Of a stretch of 64,000 nt of DNA, positions 1-12,800 are shown one piece after another. Below the pieces are notes generated by a model. It saw only the letters and a list, made by a program, of their open reading frames with translations, was not told where the DNA came from and ran no database searches. How positions within the stretch are numbered: the stretch's first letter is position 1; every line of letters begins with the position of its first letter. The DNA is taken from contig JARPUW010000304.1 in assembly GCA_030533445.1 (NCBI GenBank), positions 61,271 through 125,270 of the forward strand, written 5' to 3'. Position numbers and translations under genes: made by a program. This stretch comes from Cyprinodon diabolis. Its lineage: Eukaryota > Chordata > Actinopteri > Cyprinodontiformes > Cyprinodontidae.

Positions 1-1409
1 CACCAGCAGCTCAAGGTTCCAGCAGCTCAAGGTTCCAGAAGCGCCAGCAGCTCAAGGCTCCAGCAGCTCAAGGTTCCAGAAGCTCAAAGCTCCAGAAGCT
101 CAAGGTTCCAGAAGCACCAGCAGCTCAAGGTTCCAGCAGCTCAAGGTTCCAGCAGCTCAAGGTTCCAGAAGCACCAGCAGCTCAAGGTTCCAGCAGCTCA
201 AGGTTCCAGAAGCACCAGCAGCTCAAGGTTCCAGAAGCTCAAGGCTCCAGATGCTCAAGGTTCCAGAAGCACCAGCAGCTCAAGGTTCCAGCAGTTCAAG
301 GTTCCAGAAGCTCAAGGCTCCAGATGCTCAAGGTTCCAGAAGCACCAGCAGCTCAAGGTTCCAGAAGCACCAGCAGCTCAAGGTTCCAGAAGCTCAAGGA
401 ACCAGATGCTCAAGGTTCCAGAAGCACCAGCAGCTCAAGGTTCCAGCAGCTCAAGGTTCCAGCAGCTCAAGGTTCCAGAAGCACCAGCAGCTAAAGGTTC
501 CAGAAGCTCAAGGCTCCAGCAGCTCAAGGTTCCAGAAGCTAAAGGCTCCAGATGCTCAAGGTTCCAGAAGCACCAGCAGCTCAAGGTTCCAGCAGCTCAA
601 GGGTCCAGCAGCTCAAGGTTCCAGAAGCACCAGCAGCTCAAGGTTCCAGCAGCTCAAGGTTCCAGAAGCACCAGCAGCTCAAGGTTCCAGCAGCTCAAGG
701 CTCCAGCAGCTCAAGGTTCCAGCAGCTCAAGGCTCCAGATGCTCAAGGTTCCAGAAGCACCAGCAGCTCAAGGTTCCAGCAGCTCAAGGTTCAAGCAGCT
801 GAAGGTTCCAGAAGCACCAGCAGCTCAAGGTTCCAGCAGCTCAAGGTTCCAGCAGCACCAGCAGCTCAAGGTTCCAGCAGCTCAGGGTTACAGCAGCTCA
901 AGGCTCCAGAAGCTAGAGGTTCCAGAAGCTCAAGGTTCCAGCAGCTCAAGGTTCCAGAAGCACCAGCAGCTCAAGGCTGCAGCAGCTCAAGGTTCCAGAA
1001 GCACCAGCAGCTCAAGGCTCCAGCAGCTCAAGGTTCCAGAAGCTCAAGGCTCCAGATGTTCAAGGTTCCAGATGCACCAGCAGCTCAAGGTTCCAGAAGC
1101 TCAAGGGTCCAGCAGCTCAAGGCTCCAGATGCTCAAGGCTCCAGATTCTCAAAGTTCCAGCAGCTCAAGGTTCCAGCAGCTCAAGGTTCCAGCAGCTCAA
1201 GGTTCCAGAAGCACCAGCAGCTCAAGGCTCCAGCAGCTCAAGGTTCCAGAAGCTCAAGGCTCCAGATGCTCAAGGTTCCAGAACCACCAGCAGCTCAAGG
1301 CTCCAGCAGCTCAAGGTTCCAGAAGCACCAGCAGCTCAAGGTTCCAGAAGCACCAGCAGCTCAAGGTTCCAGCAGCTCAAGGTTCCAGAAGCACCAGCAG
1401 CTCAAGGTT

Positions 1410-1482
1410 CCAGAAGCTCAAGGCTCCAGATGCTCAAGGTTCCAGAAGCACCAGCAGCTCAAGGTTCCAGCAGCTCAAGGTT
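1410..1482 (+). repeat. Type example of the 73-bp four-monomer composite
   Basis: This stretch shows the commonest local monomer order. A ccagaagct...ggct 16-mer (1410-1425) is followed by a ccagatgct...ggtt 16-mer (1426-1441), a 25-mer carrying the ccagaagca extension (1442-1466) and a plain ccagcagct...ggtt 16-mer (1467-1482). The same order recurs very many times, so variants are not randomly mixed and amplification copied groups of monomers. The second monomer supplies the ATG that opens most of the apparent forward reading frames. Confidence 0.9.
1442..1466 (+). repeat. Type example of the 25-bp monomer (9-bp extension + 16-mer)
   Basis: The 25-mer is ccagaagca followed by ccagcagctcaaggtt. 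The 9-bp extension matches the first nine bases of the 16-mer (ccagcagct) at seven of nine positions, so it looks like an internal 9-bp duplication that later diverged. Variants of the extension seen elsewhere include ccagcagca, ccagatgca, ccagaacca, ccagaagcg and ccagatata. I did not notice any monomer with two extensions, but I did not search exhaustively. Nine is a multiple of three, so the extension adds three codons without changing the phase of any frame. Confidence 0.88.
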
Positions 1483-2137
1483 CCAGAAGCTCAAGGCTCC
1501 AGATGCTCAAGGTTCCAGAAGCACCAGCAGCTCAAGGTTCCAGCAGCTCAAGGTTCCAGCAGCTCAAGGTTCCAGAAGCACCAGCAGCTCAAGGTTCCAG
1601 AAGCTCAAGGCTCCAGATGCTCAAGGTTCCAGAAGCACCAGCAGCTCAAGGTTCCAGCCGCTCAAGGTTCCAGCAGCTCAAGGTTCCAGAAGCACCAGCA
1701 GCTCAAGGTTCCAGAAGCTCAAGGCTCCAGCAGCTCAAGGTTCCAGAAGCTCAAGGCTCCAGATGCTCAAGGTTCCAGAAGCACCAGCAGCTCAAGGTTC
1801 CAGCAGCTCAAGGTTCCAGCAGCTCAAGGTTCCAGAAGCACCAGCAGCTCAAGGTTCCAGCAGCTCAAGGTTCCAGAAGCACCAGCAGCTCAAGGTTCCA
1901 GCAGCTCAAGGCTCCAGCAGCTCAAGGTTCCAGCAGCTCAAGGCTCCAGATGCTCAAGGTTCCAGAAGCACCAGCAGCTCAAGGTTCCAGCAGCTCAAGG
2001 TTCCAGCAGCTGAAGGTTCCAGAAGCACCAGCAGCTCAAGGTTCCAGCAGCTCAAGGTTCCAGCAGCACCAGCAGCTCAAGGTTCCAGCAGCTCAGGGTT
2101 ACAGCAGCTCAAGGCTCCAGAAGCTAGAGGTTCCAGA

Positions 2138-5100
2138 AGCTCAAGGTTCCAGCAGCTCAAGGTTCCAGAAGCACCAGCAGCTCAAGGCTGCAGCAGCTCA
2201 AGGTTCCAGCAGCTCAAGGTTCCAGAAGCACCTGCAGCTCAAGGCTCCAGCAGCTCAAGGTTCCAGAAGCTCAAGGCTCCAGATGTTCAAGGTTCCAGAT
2301 GCACCAGCAGCTCAAGGTTCCAGAAGCTCAAGGGTCCAGCAGCTCAAGGCTCCAGATGCTCAAGGCTCCAGATGCTCAAAGTTCCAGCAGCTCAAGGTTC
2401 CAGCAGCTCAAGGTTCCAGCAGCTCAAGGTTCCAGCAGCTCAAGGTTCCAGAAGCACCAGCAGCTCAACGCTCCAGCAGCTCAAGGTTCCAGAAGCTCAA
2501 GGCTCCAGATGCTCAAGGTTCCAGAACCACCAGCAGCTCAAGGTTCCAGCAGCTCAAGGTTCCAGAAGCACCAGCAGCTCAAGGTTCTAGCAGCTCAAGG
2601 TTCCAGAAGCACCAGCAGCTCAAGGTTCCAGCAGCTCAAGGTTCAAGAAGCGCCAGCAGCTCAAGGCTCCAGCAGCTCAAGGTTCCAAAAGCTCAAGGCT
2701 CCAGATGCTCAAGGTTCCAGAAGCACCAGCAGCTCAAGGTTCCAGCAGCTCAAGGTTCCAGCAGCTCAAGGTTCCAGAAGCACCAGCAGCTCAAGGTTCC
2801 AGCAGCTCAAGGTTCCAGAAGCACCATCAGCTCAAGGTTCCAGCAGCTCAAGGCTCCAGCAGCTCAAGGTTCCAGCAGCTCAAGGTTCCAGCAGCTCAAG
2901 GTTCCAGAAGCACCAGCAGCTCAAGGTTCCAGAAGCTCAAGGCTCCAGATGCTCAAGGTTCCAGAAGCACCAGCAGCTCAAGGTTCCAGCAGCTCAAGGT
3001 TCCAGAAGCTCAAGGCTCCAGAAGCTCAAGGTTCCAGAAGCACCAGCAGCTCAAGGTTCCAGCAGCTCAAGGTTCCAGCAGCTCAAGGTTCCAGAAGCAC
3101 CAGCAGCTCAAGGTTCCAGAAGCTCAAGGCTCCAGATGCTCAAGGTTCCAGAAGCACCAGCAGCTCAAGGTTCCAGCAGCTCAAGGTTCCAGAAGCACCA
3201 GCAGCTCAAGGTTCCAGAAGCTCAAGGTTCCAGCAGCTCAAGGTTCCAGCAGCTCAAGGTTCCAGAAGCACCAGCAGCTCAAGGTTCCAGCAGCTCAAGG
3301 TTCCAGAAGCACCAGCAGCTCAATGTTCCAGCAGCTCAAGGCTCCAGCAGCTCAAGGTTACAGAAGCACCAGCAGCTCAAGGCTCCAGCAGCTCAAGGTT
3401 CCAGAAGCTCAATGCTCCAGATGCTCAAGGTTCCAGAAGCACCAGCAGCTCAAGGTTCCAGCAGCTCAAGGTTCCAGAAGCACCAGCAGCTCAAGGTTCC
3501 AGCAGCTCAAGGTTCCAGAAGCACCAGCAGCTCAAGGCTCCAGCAGCTCAAGGTTCCAGAAGCTCAAGGCTCCAGATGCTCAAGGTTGCAGAAGCACCAG
3601 CAGCTCAAGGCTGCAGCAGCTCAAGGTTCCAGCAGCTCAAGGTTCCAGAAGCACCAGCAGCTCAAGGATCCAGCAGCTCAAGGTTCCAGAAGCACCAGCA
3701 GCTCAAGGCTCCAGCAGCTCAAGGTTCCAGAAGCTCAAGGCTCCAGATGCTCAAGGTTCCAGATGCACCAGCAGCTCAAGGTTCCAGAAGCTCAAGGTTC
3801 CAGCAGCTCAAGGCTCCAGATGCTCAAGGCTCCAGATGCTCAAAGTTCCAGCAGCTCAATGTTCCAGCAGCTCAAGGTTCCAGCAGCTCAAGGTTCCAGC
3901 AGCTCAAGGTTCCAGAAGCACCAGCAGCTCAAGGCTCCAGCAGCTCAAGGTTCCAGAAGCTCAAGGCTCCAGCAGCTCAAGGTTCCAGAAGCACCAGCAG
4001 CTCAAGGTTCCAGAAGCACCAGCAGCTCAAGGTTCCAGCAGCTCAAGGTTCCAGAAGCACCAGCAGCTCAAGGTTCCAGCAGCTCAAGGTTCCAGAAGCG
4101 ACAGCAGCTTAAGGCTCCAGCAGCCCATGGTTCCAGAAGCTCAAGGCTCCAGATTCTCAAGGTTCCAGAAGCACCAGCAGCTCAACGTTCCAGCAGCTCA
4201 AGGTTCCAGCAGCTCAAGGTTCCAGAAGCACCAGCAGCTCAAGGTTCCAGTAGCTCAAGGCTCCACATGCTCAAGGTTCCAGAAGCACCAGCAGCTCAAG
4301 GTTCCAGCAGCTCAAGGTTCCAGAAGCTCAAGGCTCCAGATGCTCAAGGTTCCAGAAGCACCAGCAGCTCAAGGTTCCAGCAGCTCAAGGTTCCAGAAGC
4401 ACCAGCAGCTCAAGGTTCCAGAAGCTCAAGGCTCCAGATGCTCAAGGTTCCAGAAGCACCAGCAGCTCAAGGTTCCAGCAGCTCAAGGTTCCAGCAGCTC
4501 AAGGTTCCAGCAGCTCAAGGTTCCAGAAGCACCAGCAGCTCAAGGTTCCAGTAGCTCAAGGCTCCACATGCTCAAGGTTCCAGAAGCACCAGCAGCTCAA
4601 GGTTCCAGCAGCTCAAGGTTCCAGAAGCTCAAGGCTCCAGATGCTCAAGGTTCCAGAAGCACCAGCAGCTCAAGGTTCCAGCAGCTCAAGGTTCCAGAAG
4701 CACCAGCAGCTCAAGGTTCCAGAAGCTCAAGGCTCCAGATGCTCAAGGTTCCAGAAGCACCAGCAGCTCAAGGTTCCAGCAGCTCAAGGTTCCAGCAGCT
4801 CAAGGTTCCAGATGCTCAAGGTTCCAGATGCACCAGCAGCTCAAGGTTCCAGAAGCTCAAGGGTCCAGCAGCTCAAGGCTCCAGATGCTCAAGGCTCCAG
4901 ATGCTCAAAGTTCCAGCAGCTCAAGGTTCCAGCAGCTCAAGGTTCCAGCAGCTCAAGGTTCCAGAAGCACCAGTAGCTCAAGGCTCCAGCAGCTCAAGGT
5001 TCCAGAAGCTATAAGCTCCAGATGCTCAAGGTTCCAGAACCACCAGCAGCTCAAGGTTCCAGAAGCACCAGCAGCTCAAGGTTCCAGCAGCTCAAGGTTC

Positions 5101-8100
5101 CAGAAGCACCAGCAGCTCAAGGTTCCAGCAGCTCAAGGCTCCAGCAGCTCAAGGTTCCAGAAGCACCAGCAGCTCAAGGTTCCAGAAGCTCAAGGCTCCA
5201 GATGCTCAAGGTTCCTGAAGCACCAGCAGCTCAAGGTTCCAGCAGCTCAAGGTTCCAGAAGCACCAGCAGCTCAAGGTTCCAGAAGCTCAAGGCTCCATA
5301 TGCTCAAGGTTCCAGAAGCACCAGCAGCTCAAGGTTCCAGCAGCTCAAGGTTCCAGAAGCACCAGCAGCTCAAGGTTCCAGAAGCTCAAGGCTCCAGATG
5401 CTCAAGGTTCCAGAAGCACCAGCAGCTCAAGGTTCCAGCAGCTCAAGGTTCCAGAAGCTCAAGGCTCCAGATGCTCAAGGTTCCAGAAGCACCAGCAGCT
5501 CAAGGTTCCAGCAGCTCAAGGTTCCAGCAGCTCAAGGTTCCAGAAGCACCAGCAGCTCAAGGTTCCAGAAGCTCAAGGCTCCAGATGCTCAAGGTTCCAG
5601 AAGCACCAGCAGCTCAAGGTTCCAGCAGCTCAAGGTTCCAGCAGCTCAAGGTTCCAGAAGCACCAGCAGCTCAAGGTTCCAGAAGCTCAAGGCTCCAGCA
5701 GCTCAAGGTTCCAGAAGCTCAAGGCTCCAGATGCTCAAGGTTCCAGAAGCACCAGCAGCTCAAGGTTCCAGCAGCTCAAGGGTCCAGCAGCTCAAGGTTC
5801 CAGAAGCACCAGCAGCTCAAGGTTCCAGCAGCTCAAGGTTCAAGAAGCACCAGCAGCTCAAGGTTCCAGAGGCTCAAGGCTCCAGCAGCTCAAGGTTCCA
5901 GCAGCTCAAGGCTCCAGATGCTCAAGGTTCCAGAAGCACCAGCAGCTCAAGGTTCCAGCAGCTCAAGGTTCAAGCAGCTGAAGGTTCCAGAAGCACCAGC
6001 AGCTCAAGGTTCCAGCAGCTCAAGGTTCCAGCAGCACCAGCAGCTCAAGGTTCCAGCAGCTCAGGGTTACAGCAGCTCAAGGCTCCAGAAGCTAGAGGTT
6101 CCAGAAGCTCAAGGTTCCAGCAGCTCAAGGTTCCAGAAGCACAAGCAGCTCAAGGCTGCAGCAGCTCAAGGTTCCAGCAGCTCAAGGTTCCAGAAGCACC
6201 AGCAGCTCAAGGCTCCAGCAGCTCAAGGTTCCAGAAGCTCAAGGCTCCAGATGTTCAAGGTTCCAGATGCACCAGCAGCTCAAGGTTCCAGAAGCTCAAG
6301 GGTCCAGCAGCTCAAGGCTCCAGATGCTCAAGGCTCCAGATGCTCAAAGTTCCAGCAGCTCAAGGTTCCAGCAGCTCAAGGTTCCAGAAGCACCAGCAGC
6401 TCAAGGTTCCAGCAGCTCAAGGTTCCAGAAGCACCAGCAGCTCAAGGTTCCAGCAGCTCAAGGTTCCAGAAGCGCCAGCAGCTCAAGGCTCCAGCAGCTC
6501 AAGGTTCCAGAAGCTCAAGGCTCCAGATGCTCAAGGTTCCAGAAGCACCAGCAGCTCAAGGTTCCAGCAGCTCAAGGTTCCAGCAGCTCAAGGTTCCAGA
6601 AGCACCAGCAGCTCAAGGTTCCAGCAGCTCAAGGTTCCAGAAGCACCATCAGCTCAAGGTTCCAGCAGCTCAAGGCTCCAGCAGCTCAAGGTTCCAGAAG
6701 CTCAATGCTCCAGATGCTCAAGGTTCCAGAAGCACCAGCAGCTCAAGGTTCCAGCAGCTCAAGGTTCCAGAAGCTCAAGGCTCCAGAAGCTCAAGGTTCC
6801 AGAAGCACCAGCAGCTCAAGGTTCCAGCAGCTCAAGGTTCCAGCAGCTCAAGGTTCCAGAAGCACCAGCAGCTCAAGGTTCCAGAAGCTCAAGGCTCCAG
6901 ATGCTCAAGGTTCCAGAAGCACCAGCAGCTCAAGGTTCCAGCAGCTCAAGGTTCCAGAAGCTCAAGGCTCCAGAAGCTCAAGGTTCCAGAAGCACCAGCA
7001 GCTCAAGGTTCCAGCAGCTCAAGGTTCCAGCAGCTCAAGGTTCCAGAAGCACCAGCAGCTCAAGGTTCCAGAAGCTCAAGGCTCCAGATGCTCAAGGTTC
7101 CAGAAGCACCAGCAGCTCAAGGTTCCAGCAGCTCAAGGTTCCAGAAGCACCAGCAGCTCAAGGTTCCAGCAGCTCAAGGGTCCAGCAGCTCAAGGTTCCA
7201 GAAGCACCAGCAGCTCAAGTTTCCAGAAGCTCAAGGCTCCATATGCTCAAGGTTCCAGAAGCACCAGCAGCTCAAGGTTCCAGCAGCTCAAGGTTCCAGA
7301 AGCACCAGCAGCTCAAGGTTCCAGCAGCTCAAGGGTCCAGCAGCTCAAGGTTCCAGAAGCACCAGCAGCTCAAGGTTCCAGCAGCTCAAGGTTCCAGAAG
7401 CACCAGCAGCTCAAGGTTCCAGCAGCTCAAGGCTCCAGCAGCTCAAGGTTCCAGAAGCACAAGCAGCTCAAGGCTCCAGCAGCTCAAGGTTCCAGAAGCT
7501 CAATGCTCCAGATGCTCAAGGTTCCAGAAGCACCAGCAGCTCAAGGTTCCAGCAGCTCAAGGTTCCAGAAGCACCAGCAGCTCAAGGTTCCAGCAGCTCA
7601 AGGTTCCAGAAGCACCAGCAGCTCAAGGCTCTAGCAGCTCAAGGTTCCAGAAGCTCAAGGCTCCAGATGCTCAAGGTTCCAGATGCACCAGCAGCTCAAG
7701 GTTCCAGAAGCTCAAAGTTCCAGCAGCTCAAGGCTCCAGATGCTCAAGGCTCCAGATGCTCAAAGTTCCAGCAGCTCAATGTTCCAGCAGCTCAAGGTTC
7801 CAGCAGCTCAAGGTTCCAGAAGCACCAGCAGCTCAAGGCTCCAGCAGCTCAAGTTTCCAGAAGCTCAAGGCTCCAGATGCTCAAGGTTCCAGAACCACCA
7901 GCAGCTCAAGGTTCCAGCAGCTCAAGGTTCCAGAAGCACCAGCAGCTCAAGGTTCCAGCAGCTCAAGGTTCCAGAAGCACCAGCAGCTCAAGGTTCCAGC
8001 AGCTCAAGGTTCCAGCAGCTCAAGGTTCCAGAAGCGCCAGCAGCTTAAGGCTCCAGCAGCCCAAGGTTCCAGAATCTCAAGGCTCCAGATTCTCAAGGTT

Positions 8101-9879
8101 CCAGAAGCACCAGCAGCTCAAGGTTCCAGCAGCTCAAGGTTCCAGCAGCTCAAGGTTCCAGAAGCACCAGCAGCTCAAGGTTCCAGCAGCTCAAGGTTCC
8201 AGAAGCGCCAGCAGCTTAAGGCTCCAGCAGCCCAAGGTTCCAGAAGCTCAAGGCTCCAGATTCTCAAGGTTCCAGAAGCACCAGCAGCTCAAGGTTCCAG
8301 CAGCTCAAGGTTCCAGCAGCTCAAGGTTCCAGAAGCACCAGCAGCTCAAGGTTCCAGTAGCTCAAGGCTCCACATGCTCAAGGTTCCAGAAGCACCAGCA
8401 GCTCAAGGTTCCAGCAGCTCAAGGTTCCAGAAGCTCAAGGCTCCAGATGCTCAAGGTTCCAGAAGCACCAGCAGCTCAAGGTTCCAGCAGCTCAAGGTTC
8501 CAGAAGCACCAGCAGCTCAAGGTTCCAGAAGCTCAAGGCTCCAGATGCTCAAGGTTCCAGAAGCACCAGCAGCTCAAGGTTCCAGCAGCTCAAGGTTCCA
8601 GCAGCTCAAGGTTCCAGATGCTCAAGGTTCCAGATGCACCAGCAGCTCAAGGTTCCAGAAGCTCAAGGGTCCAGCAGCTCAAGGCTCCAGATGCCCAAGG
8701 CTCCAGATGCTCAAAGTTCCAGCAGCTCAAGGTTCCAGCAGCTCAAGGTTCCAGCAGCTCAAGGTTCCAGCAGCTCAAGGTTCCAGAAGCACCAGCAGCT
8801 CAAGGCTCCAGCAGCTCAAGGTTCCAGAAGCTATAGGCTCCAGATGCTCAAGGTTCCAGAACCACCAGCAGCTCAAGGTTCCAGCAGCTCAAGGTTCCAG
8901 AAGCACCAGCAGCTCAAGGTTCCAGCAGCTCAAGGTTCCAGAAGCACCAGCAGCTCAAGGCTCCAGCAGCTCAAGGTTCCAGAAGCACCAGCAGCTCAAG
9001 GTTCCAGAAGCTCAAGGCTCCAGATGCTCAAGGTTCCTGAAGCACCAGCAGCTCAAGGTTCCAGCAGCTCAAGGTTCCAGAAGCACCAGCAGCTCAAGTT
9101 TCCAGAAGCTCAAGGCTCCAGATGCTCAAGGTTCCTGAAGCACCAGCAGCTCAAGGTTCCAGCAGCTCAAGGTTCCAGAAGCACCAGCAGCTCAAGTTTC
9201 CAGAAGCTCAAGGCTCCATATGCTCAAGGTTCCAGAAGCACCAGCAGCTCAAGGTTCCAGCAGCTCAAGGTTCCAGAAGCACCAGCAGCTCAAGGTTCCA
9301 GCAGCTCAAGGGTCCAGCAGCTCAAGGTTCCAGAAGCACCAGCAGCTCAAGGTTCCAGCAGCTCAAGGTTCCAGAAGCACCAGCAGCTCAAGGTTCCAGC
9401 AGCTCAAGGCTCCAGCAGCTCAAGGTTCCAGAAGCACAAGCAGCTCAAGGCTCCAGCAGCTCAAGGTTCCAGAAGCTCAATGCTCCAGATGCTCAAGGTT
9501 CCAGAAGCACCAGCAGCTCAAGGTTCCAGCAGCTCAAGGTTCCAGAAGCACCAGCAGCTCAAGGTTCCAGCAGCTCAAGGTTCCAGAAGCACCAGCAGCT
9601 CAAGGCTCTAGCAGCTCAAGGTTCCAGAAGCTCAAGGCTCCAGATGCTCAAGGTTCCAGATGCACCAGCAGCTCAAGGTTCCAGAAGCTCAAAGTTCCAG
9701 CAGCTCAAGGCTCCAGATGCTCAAGGCTCCAGATGCTCAAAGTTCCAGCAGCTCAATGTTCCAGCAGCTCAAGGTTCCAGCAGCTCAAGGTTCCAGAAGC
9801 ACCAGCAGCTCAAGGCTCCAGCAGCTCAAGTTTCCAGAAGCTCAAGGCTCCAGATGCTCAAGGTTCCAGAACCACCAGC
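2138..9879 (+). repeat. Higher-order repeat unit, 7,742 bp, copy 1
   Basis: Copy 1 is a tandem higher-order unit matched by 9880-17621 at a constant 7,742-bp offset. Private variants recur at exactly this spacing: cacctgcagc near 2229 and 9971, the aaggatccagc site near 3665 and 11407, and the ctccatatgc variant near 5296 and 13038. The left edge is placed by the mismatch at 2137 versus 9879. The crossover can lie anywhere in about 50 bp of shared sequence (2138-2187). Inside this unit the region around 7.2-7.9 kb recurs at 9.2-9.9 kb with a 1,977-bp offset. No gene is recognised in it. Confidence 0.93.
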
Positions 9880-12800
9880 AGCTCAAGGTTCCAGCAGCTC
9901 AAGGTTCCAGAAGCACCAGCAGCTCAAGGCTGCAGCAGCTCAAGGTTCCAGCAGCTCAAGGTTCCAGAAGCACCTGCAGCTCAAGGCTCCAGCAGCTCAA
10001 GGTTCCAGAAGCTCAAGGCTCCAGATGTTCAAGGTTCCAGATGCACCAGCAGCTCAAGGTTCCAGAAGCTCAAGGGTCCAGCAGCTCAAGGCTCCAGATG
10101 CTCAAGGCTCCAGATGCTCAAAGTTCCAGCAGCTCAAGGTTCCAGCAGCTCAAGGTTCCAGCAGCTCAAGGTTCCAGCAGCTCAAGGTTCCAGAAGCACC
10201 AGCAGCTCAACGCTCCAGCAGCTCAAGGTTCCAGAAGCTCAAGGCTCCAGATGCTCAAGGTTCCAGAACCACCAGCAGCTCAAGGTTCCAGCAGCTCAAG
10301 GTTCCAGAAGCACCAGCAGCTCAAGGTTCTAGCAGCTCAAGGTTCCAGAAGCACCAGCAGCTCAAGGTTCCAGCAGCTCAAGGTTCAAGAAGCGCCAGCA
10401 GCTCAAGGCTCCAGCAGCTCAAGGTTCCAAAAGCTCAAGGCTCCAGATGCTCAAGGTTCCAGAAGCACCAGCAGCTCAAGGTTCCAGCAGCTCAAGGTTC
10501 CAGCAGCTCAAGGTTCCAGAAGCACCAGCAGCTCAAGGTTCCAGCAGCTCAAGGTTCCAGAAGCACCATCAGCTCAAGGTTCCAGCAGCTCAAGGCTCCA
10601 GCAGCTCAAGGTTCCAGCAGCTCAAGGTTCCAGCAGCTCAAGGTTCCAGAAGCACCAGCAGCTCAAGGTTCCAGAAGCTCAAGGCTCCAGATGCTCAAGG
10701 TTCCAGAAGCACCAGCAGCTCAAGGTTCCAGCAGCTCAAGGTTCCAGAAGCTCAAGGCTCCAGAAGCTCAAGGTTCCAGAAGCACCAGCAGCTCAAGGTT
10801 CCAGCAGCTCAAGGTTCCAGCAGCTCAAGGTTCCAGAAGCACCAGCAGCTCAAGGTTCCAGAAGCTCAAGGCTCCACATGCTCAAGGTTCCAGAAGCACC
10901 AGCAGCTCAAGGTTCCAGCAGCTCAAGGTTCCAGAAGCACCAGCAGCTCAAGGTTCCAGAAGCTCAAGGTTCCAGCAGCTCAAGGTTCCAGCAGCTCAAG
11001 GTTCCAGAAGCACCAGCAGCTCAAGGTTCCAGCAGCTCAAGGTTCCAGAAGCACCAGCAGCTCAATGTTCCAGCAGCTCAAGGCTCCAGCAGCTCAAGGT
11101 TACAGAAGCACCAGCAGCTCAAGGCTCCAGCAGCTCAAGGTTCCAGAAGCTCAATGCTCCAGATGCTCAAGGTTCCAGAAGCACCAGCAGCTCAAGGTTC
11201 CAGCAGCTCAAGGTTCCAGAAGCACCAGCAGCTCAAGGTTCCAGCAGCTCAAGGTTCCAGAAGCACCAGCAGCTCAAGGCTCCAGCAGCTCAAGGTTCCA
11301 GAAGCTCAAGGCTCCAGATGCTCAAGGTTGCAGAAGCACCAGCAGCTCAAGGCTGCAGCAGCTCAAGGTTCCAGCAGCTCAAGGTTCCAGAAGCACCAGC
11401 AGCTCAAGGATCCAGCAGCTCAAGGTTCCAGAAGCACCAGCAGCTCAAGGCTCCAGCAGCTCAAGGTTCCAGAAGCTCAAGGCTCCAGATGCTCAAGGTT
11501 CCAGATGCACCAGCAGCTCAAGGTTCCAGAAGCTCAAGGTTCCAGCAGCTCAAGGCTCCAGATGCTCAAGGCTCCAGATGCTCAAAGTTCCAGCAGCTCA
11601 ATGTTCCAGCAGCTCAAGGTTCCAGCAGCTCAAGGTTCCAGCAGCTCAAGGTTCCAGAAGCACCAGCAGCTCAAGGCTCCAGCAGCTCAAGGTTCCAGAA
11701 GCTCAAGGCTCCAGCAGCTCAAGGTTCCAGAAGCACCAGCAGCTCAAGGTTCCAGAAGCACCAGCAGCTCAAGGTTCCAGCAGCTCAAGGTTCCAGAAGC
11801 ACCAGCAGCTCAAGGTTCCAGCAGCTCAAGGTTCCAGAAGCGACAGCAGCTTAAGGCTCCAGCAGCCCATGGTTCCAGAAGCTCAAGGCTCCAGATTCTC
11901 AAGGTTCCAGAAGCACCAGCAGCTCAACGTTCCAGCAGCTCAAGGTTCCAGCAGCTCAAGGTTCCAGAAGCACCAGCAGCTCAAGGTTCCAGTAGCTCAA
12001 GGCTCCACATGCTCAAGGTTCCAGAAGCACCAGCAGCTCAAGGTTCCAGCAGCTCAAGGTTCCAGAAGCTCAAGGCTCCAGATGCTCAAGGTTCCAGAAG
12101 CACCAGCAGCTCAAGGTTCCAGCAGCTCAAGGTTCCAGAAGCACCAGCAGCTCAAGGTTCCAGAAGCTCAAGGCTCCAGATGCTCAAGGTTCCAGAAGCA
12201 CCAGCAGCTCAAGGTTCCAGCAGCTCAAGGTTCCAGCAGCTCAAGGTTCCAGCAGCTCAAGGTTCCAGAAGCACCAGCAGCTCAAGGTTCCAGTAGCTCA
12301 AGGCTCCACATGCTCAAGGTTCCAGAAGCACCAGCAGCTCAAGGTTCCAGCAGCTCAAGGTTCCAGAAGCTCAAGGCTCCAGATGCTCAAGGTTCCAGAA
12401 GCACCAGCAGCTCAAGGTTCCAGCAGCTCAAGGTTCCAGAAGCACCAGCAGCTCAAGGTTCCAGAAGCTCAAGGCTCCAGATGCTCAAGGTTCCAGAAGC
12501 ACCAGCAGCTCAAGGTTCCAGCAGCTCAAGGTTCCAGCAGCTCAAGGTTCCAGATGCTCAAGGTTCCAGATGCACCAGCAGCTCAAGGTTCCAGAAGCTC
12601 AAGGGTCCAGCAGCTCAAGGCTCCAGATGCTCAAGGCTCCAGATGCTCAAAGTTCCAGCAGCTCAAGGTTCCAGCAGCTCAAGGTTCCAGCAGCTCAAGG
12701 TTCCAGAAGCACCAGTAGCTCAAGGCTCCAGCAGCTCAAGGTTCCAGAAGCTATAAGCTCCAGATGCTCAAGGTTCCAGAACCACCAGCAGCTCAAGGTT

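Larger units (their letters stand above)
1..2137 (+). repeat. Left flank of the 7.7-kb units, with a 1,211-bp offset repeat
   Basis: This segment lies before the first 7,742-bp unit and is ordinary array. The marker variant cagggttacagc occurs at about 885 and again at about 2096, and surrounding variants such as cagctgaagg repeat at the same 1,211-bp spacing. A similar marker block also lies near 6064 inside the first large unit. No gene or other feature is visible. Confidence 0.75.

Noticed and set aside
3667..3672. Restriction-site variants such as GGATCC (near 3667, 11409, 13986), TCTAGA and CATATG as functional elements
   Set aside because: They are single-base monomer variants copied with blocks; useful as landmarks, but with no evidence of function.
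4828..9138. Long forward open frames (for example 1,436 codons here and its twin at 12570-16880) as protein-coding genes
   Set aside because: All three forward frames are open over the same bases and give the same low-complexity cycle. Duplications of 7,742, 1,772, 7,538 and 388 bp do not keep phase, there is no recognisable domain or signal peptide, and starts are simply the ccagatg variant.
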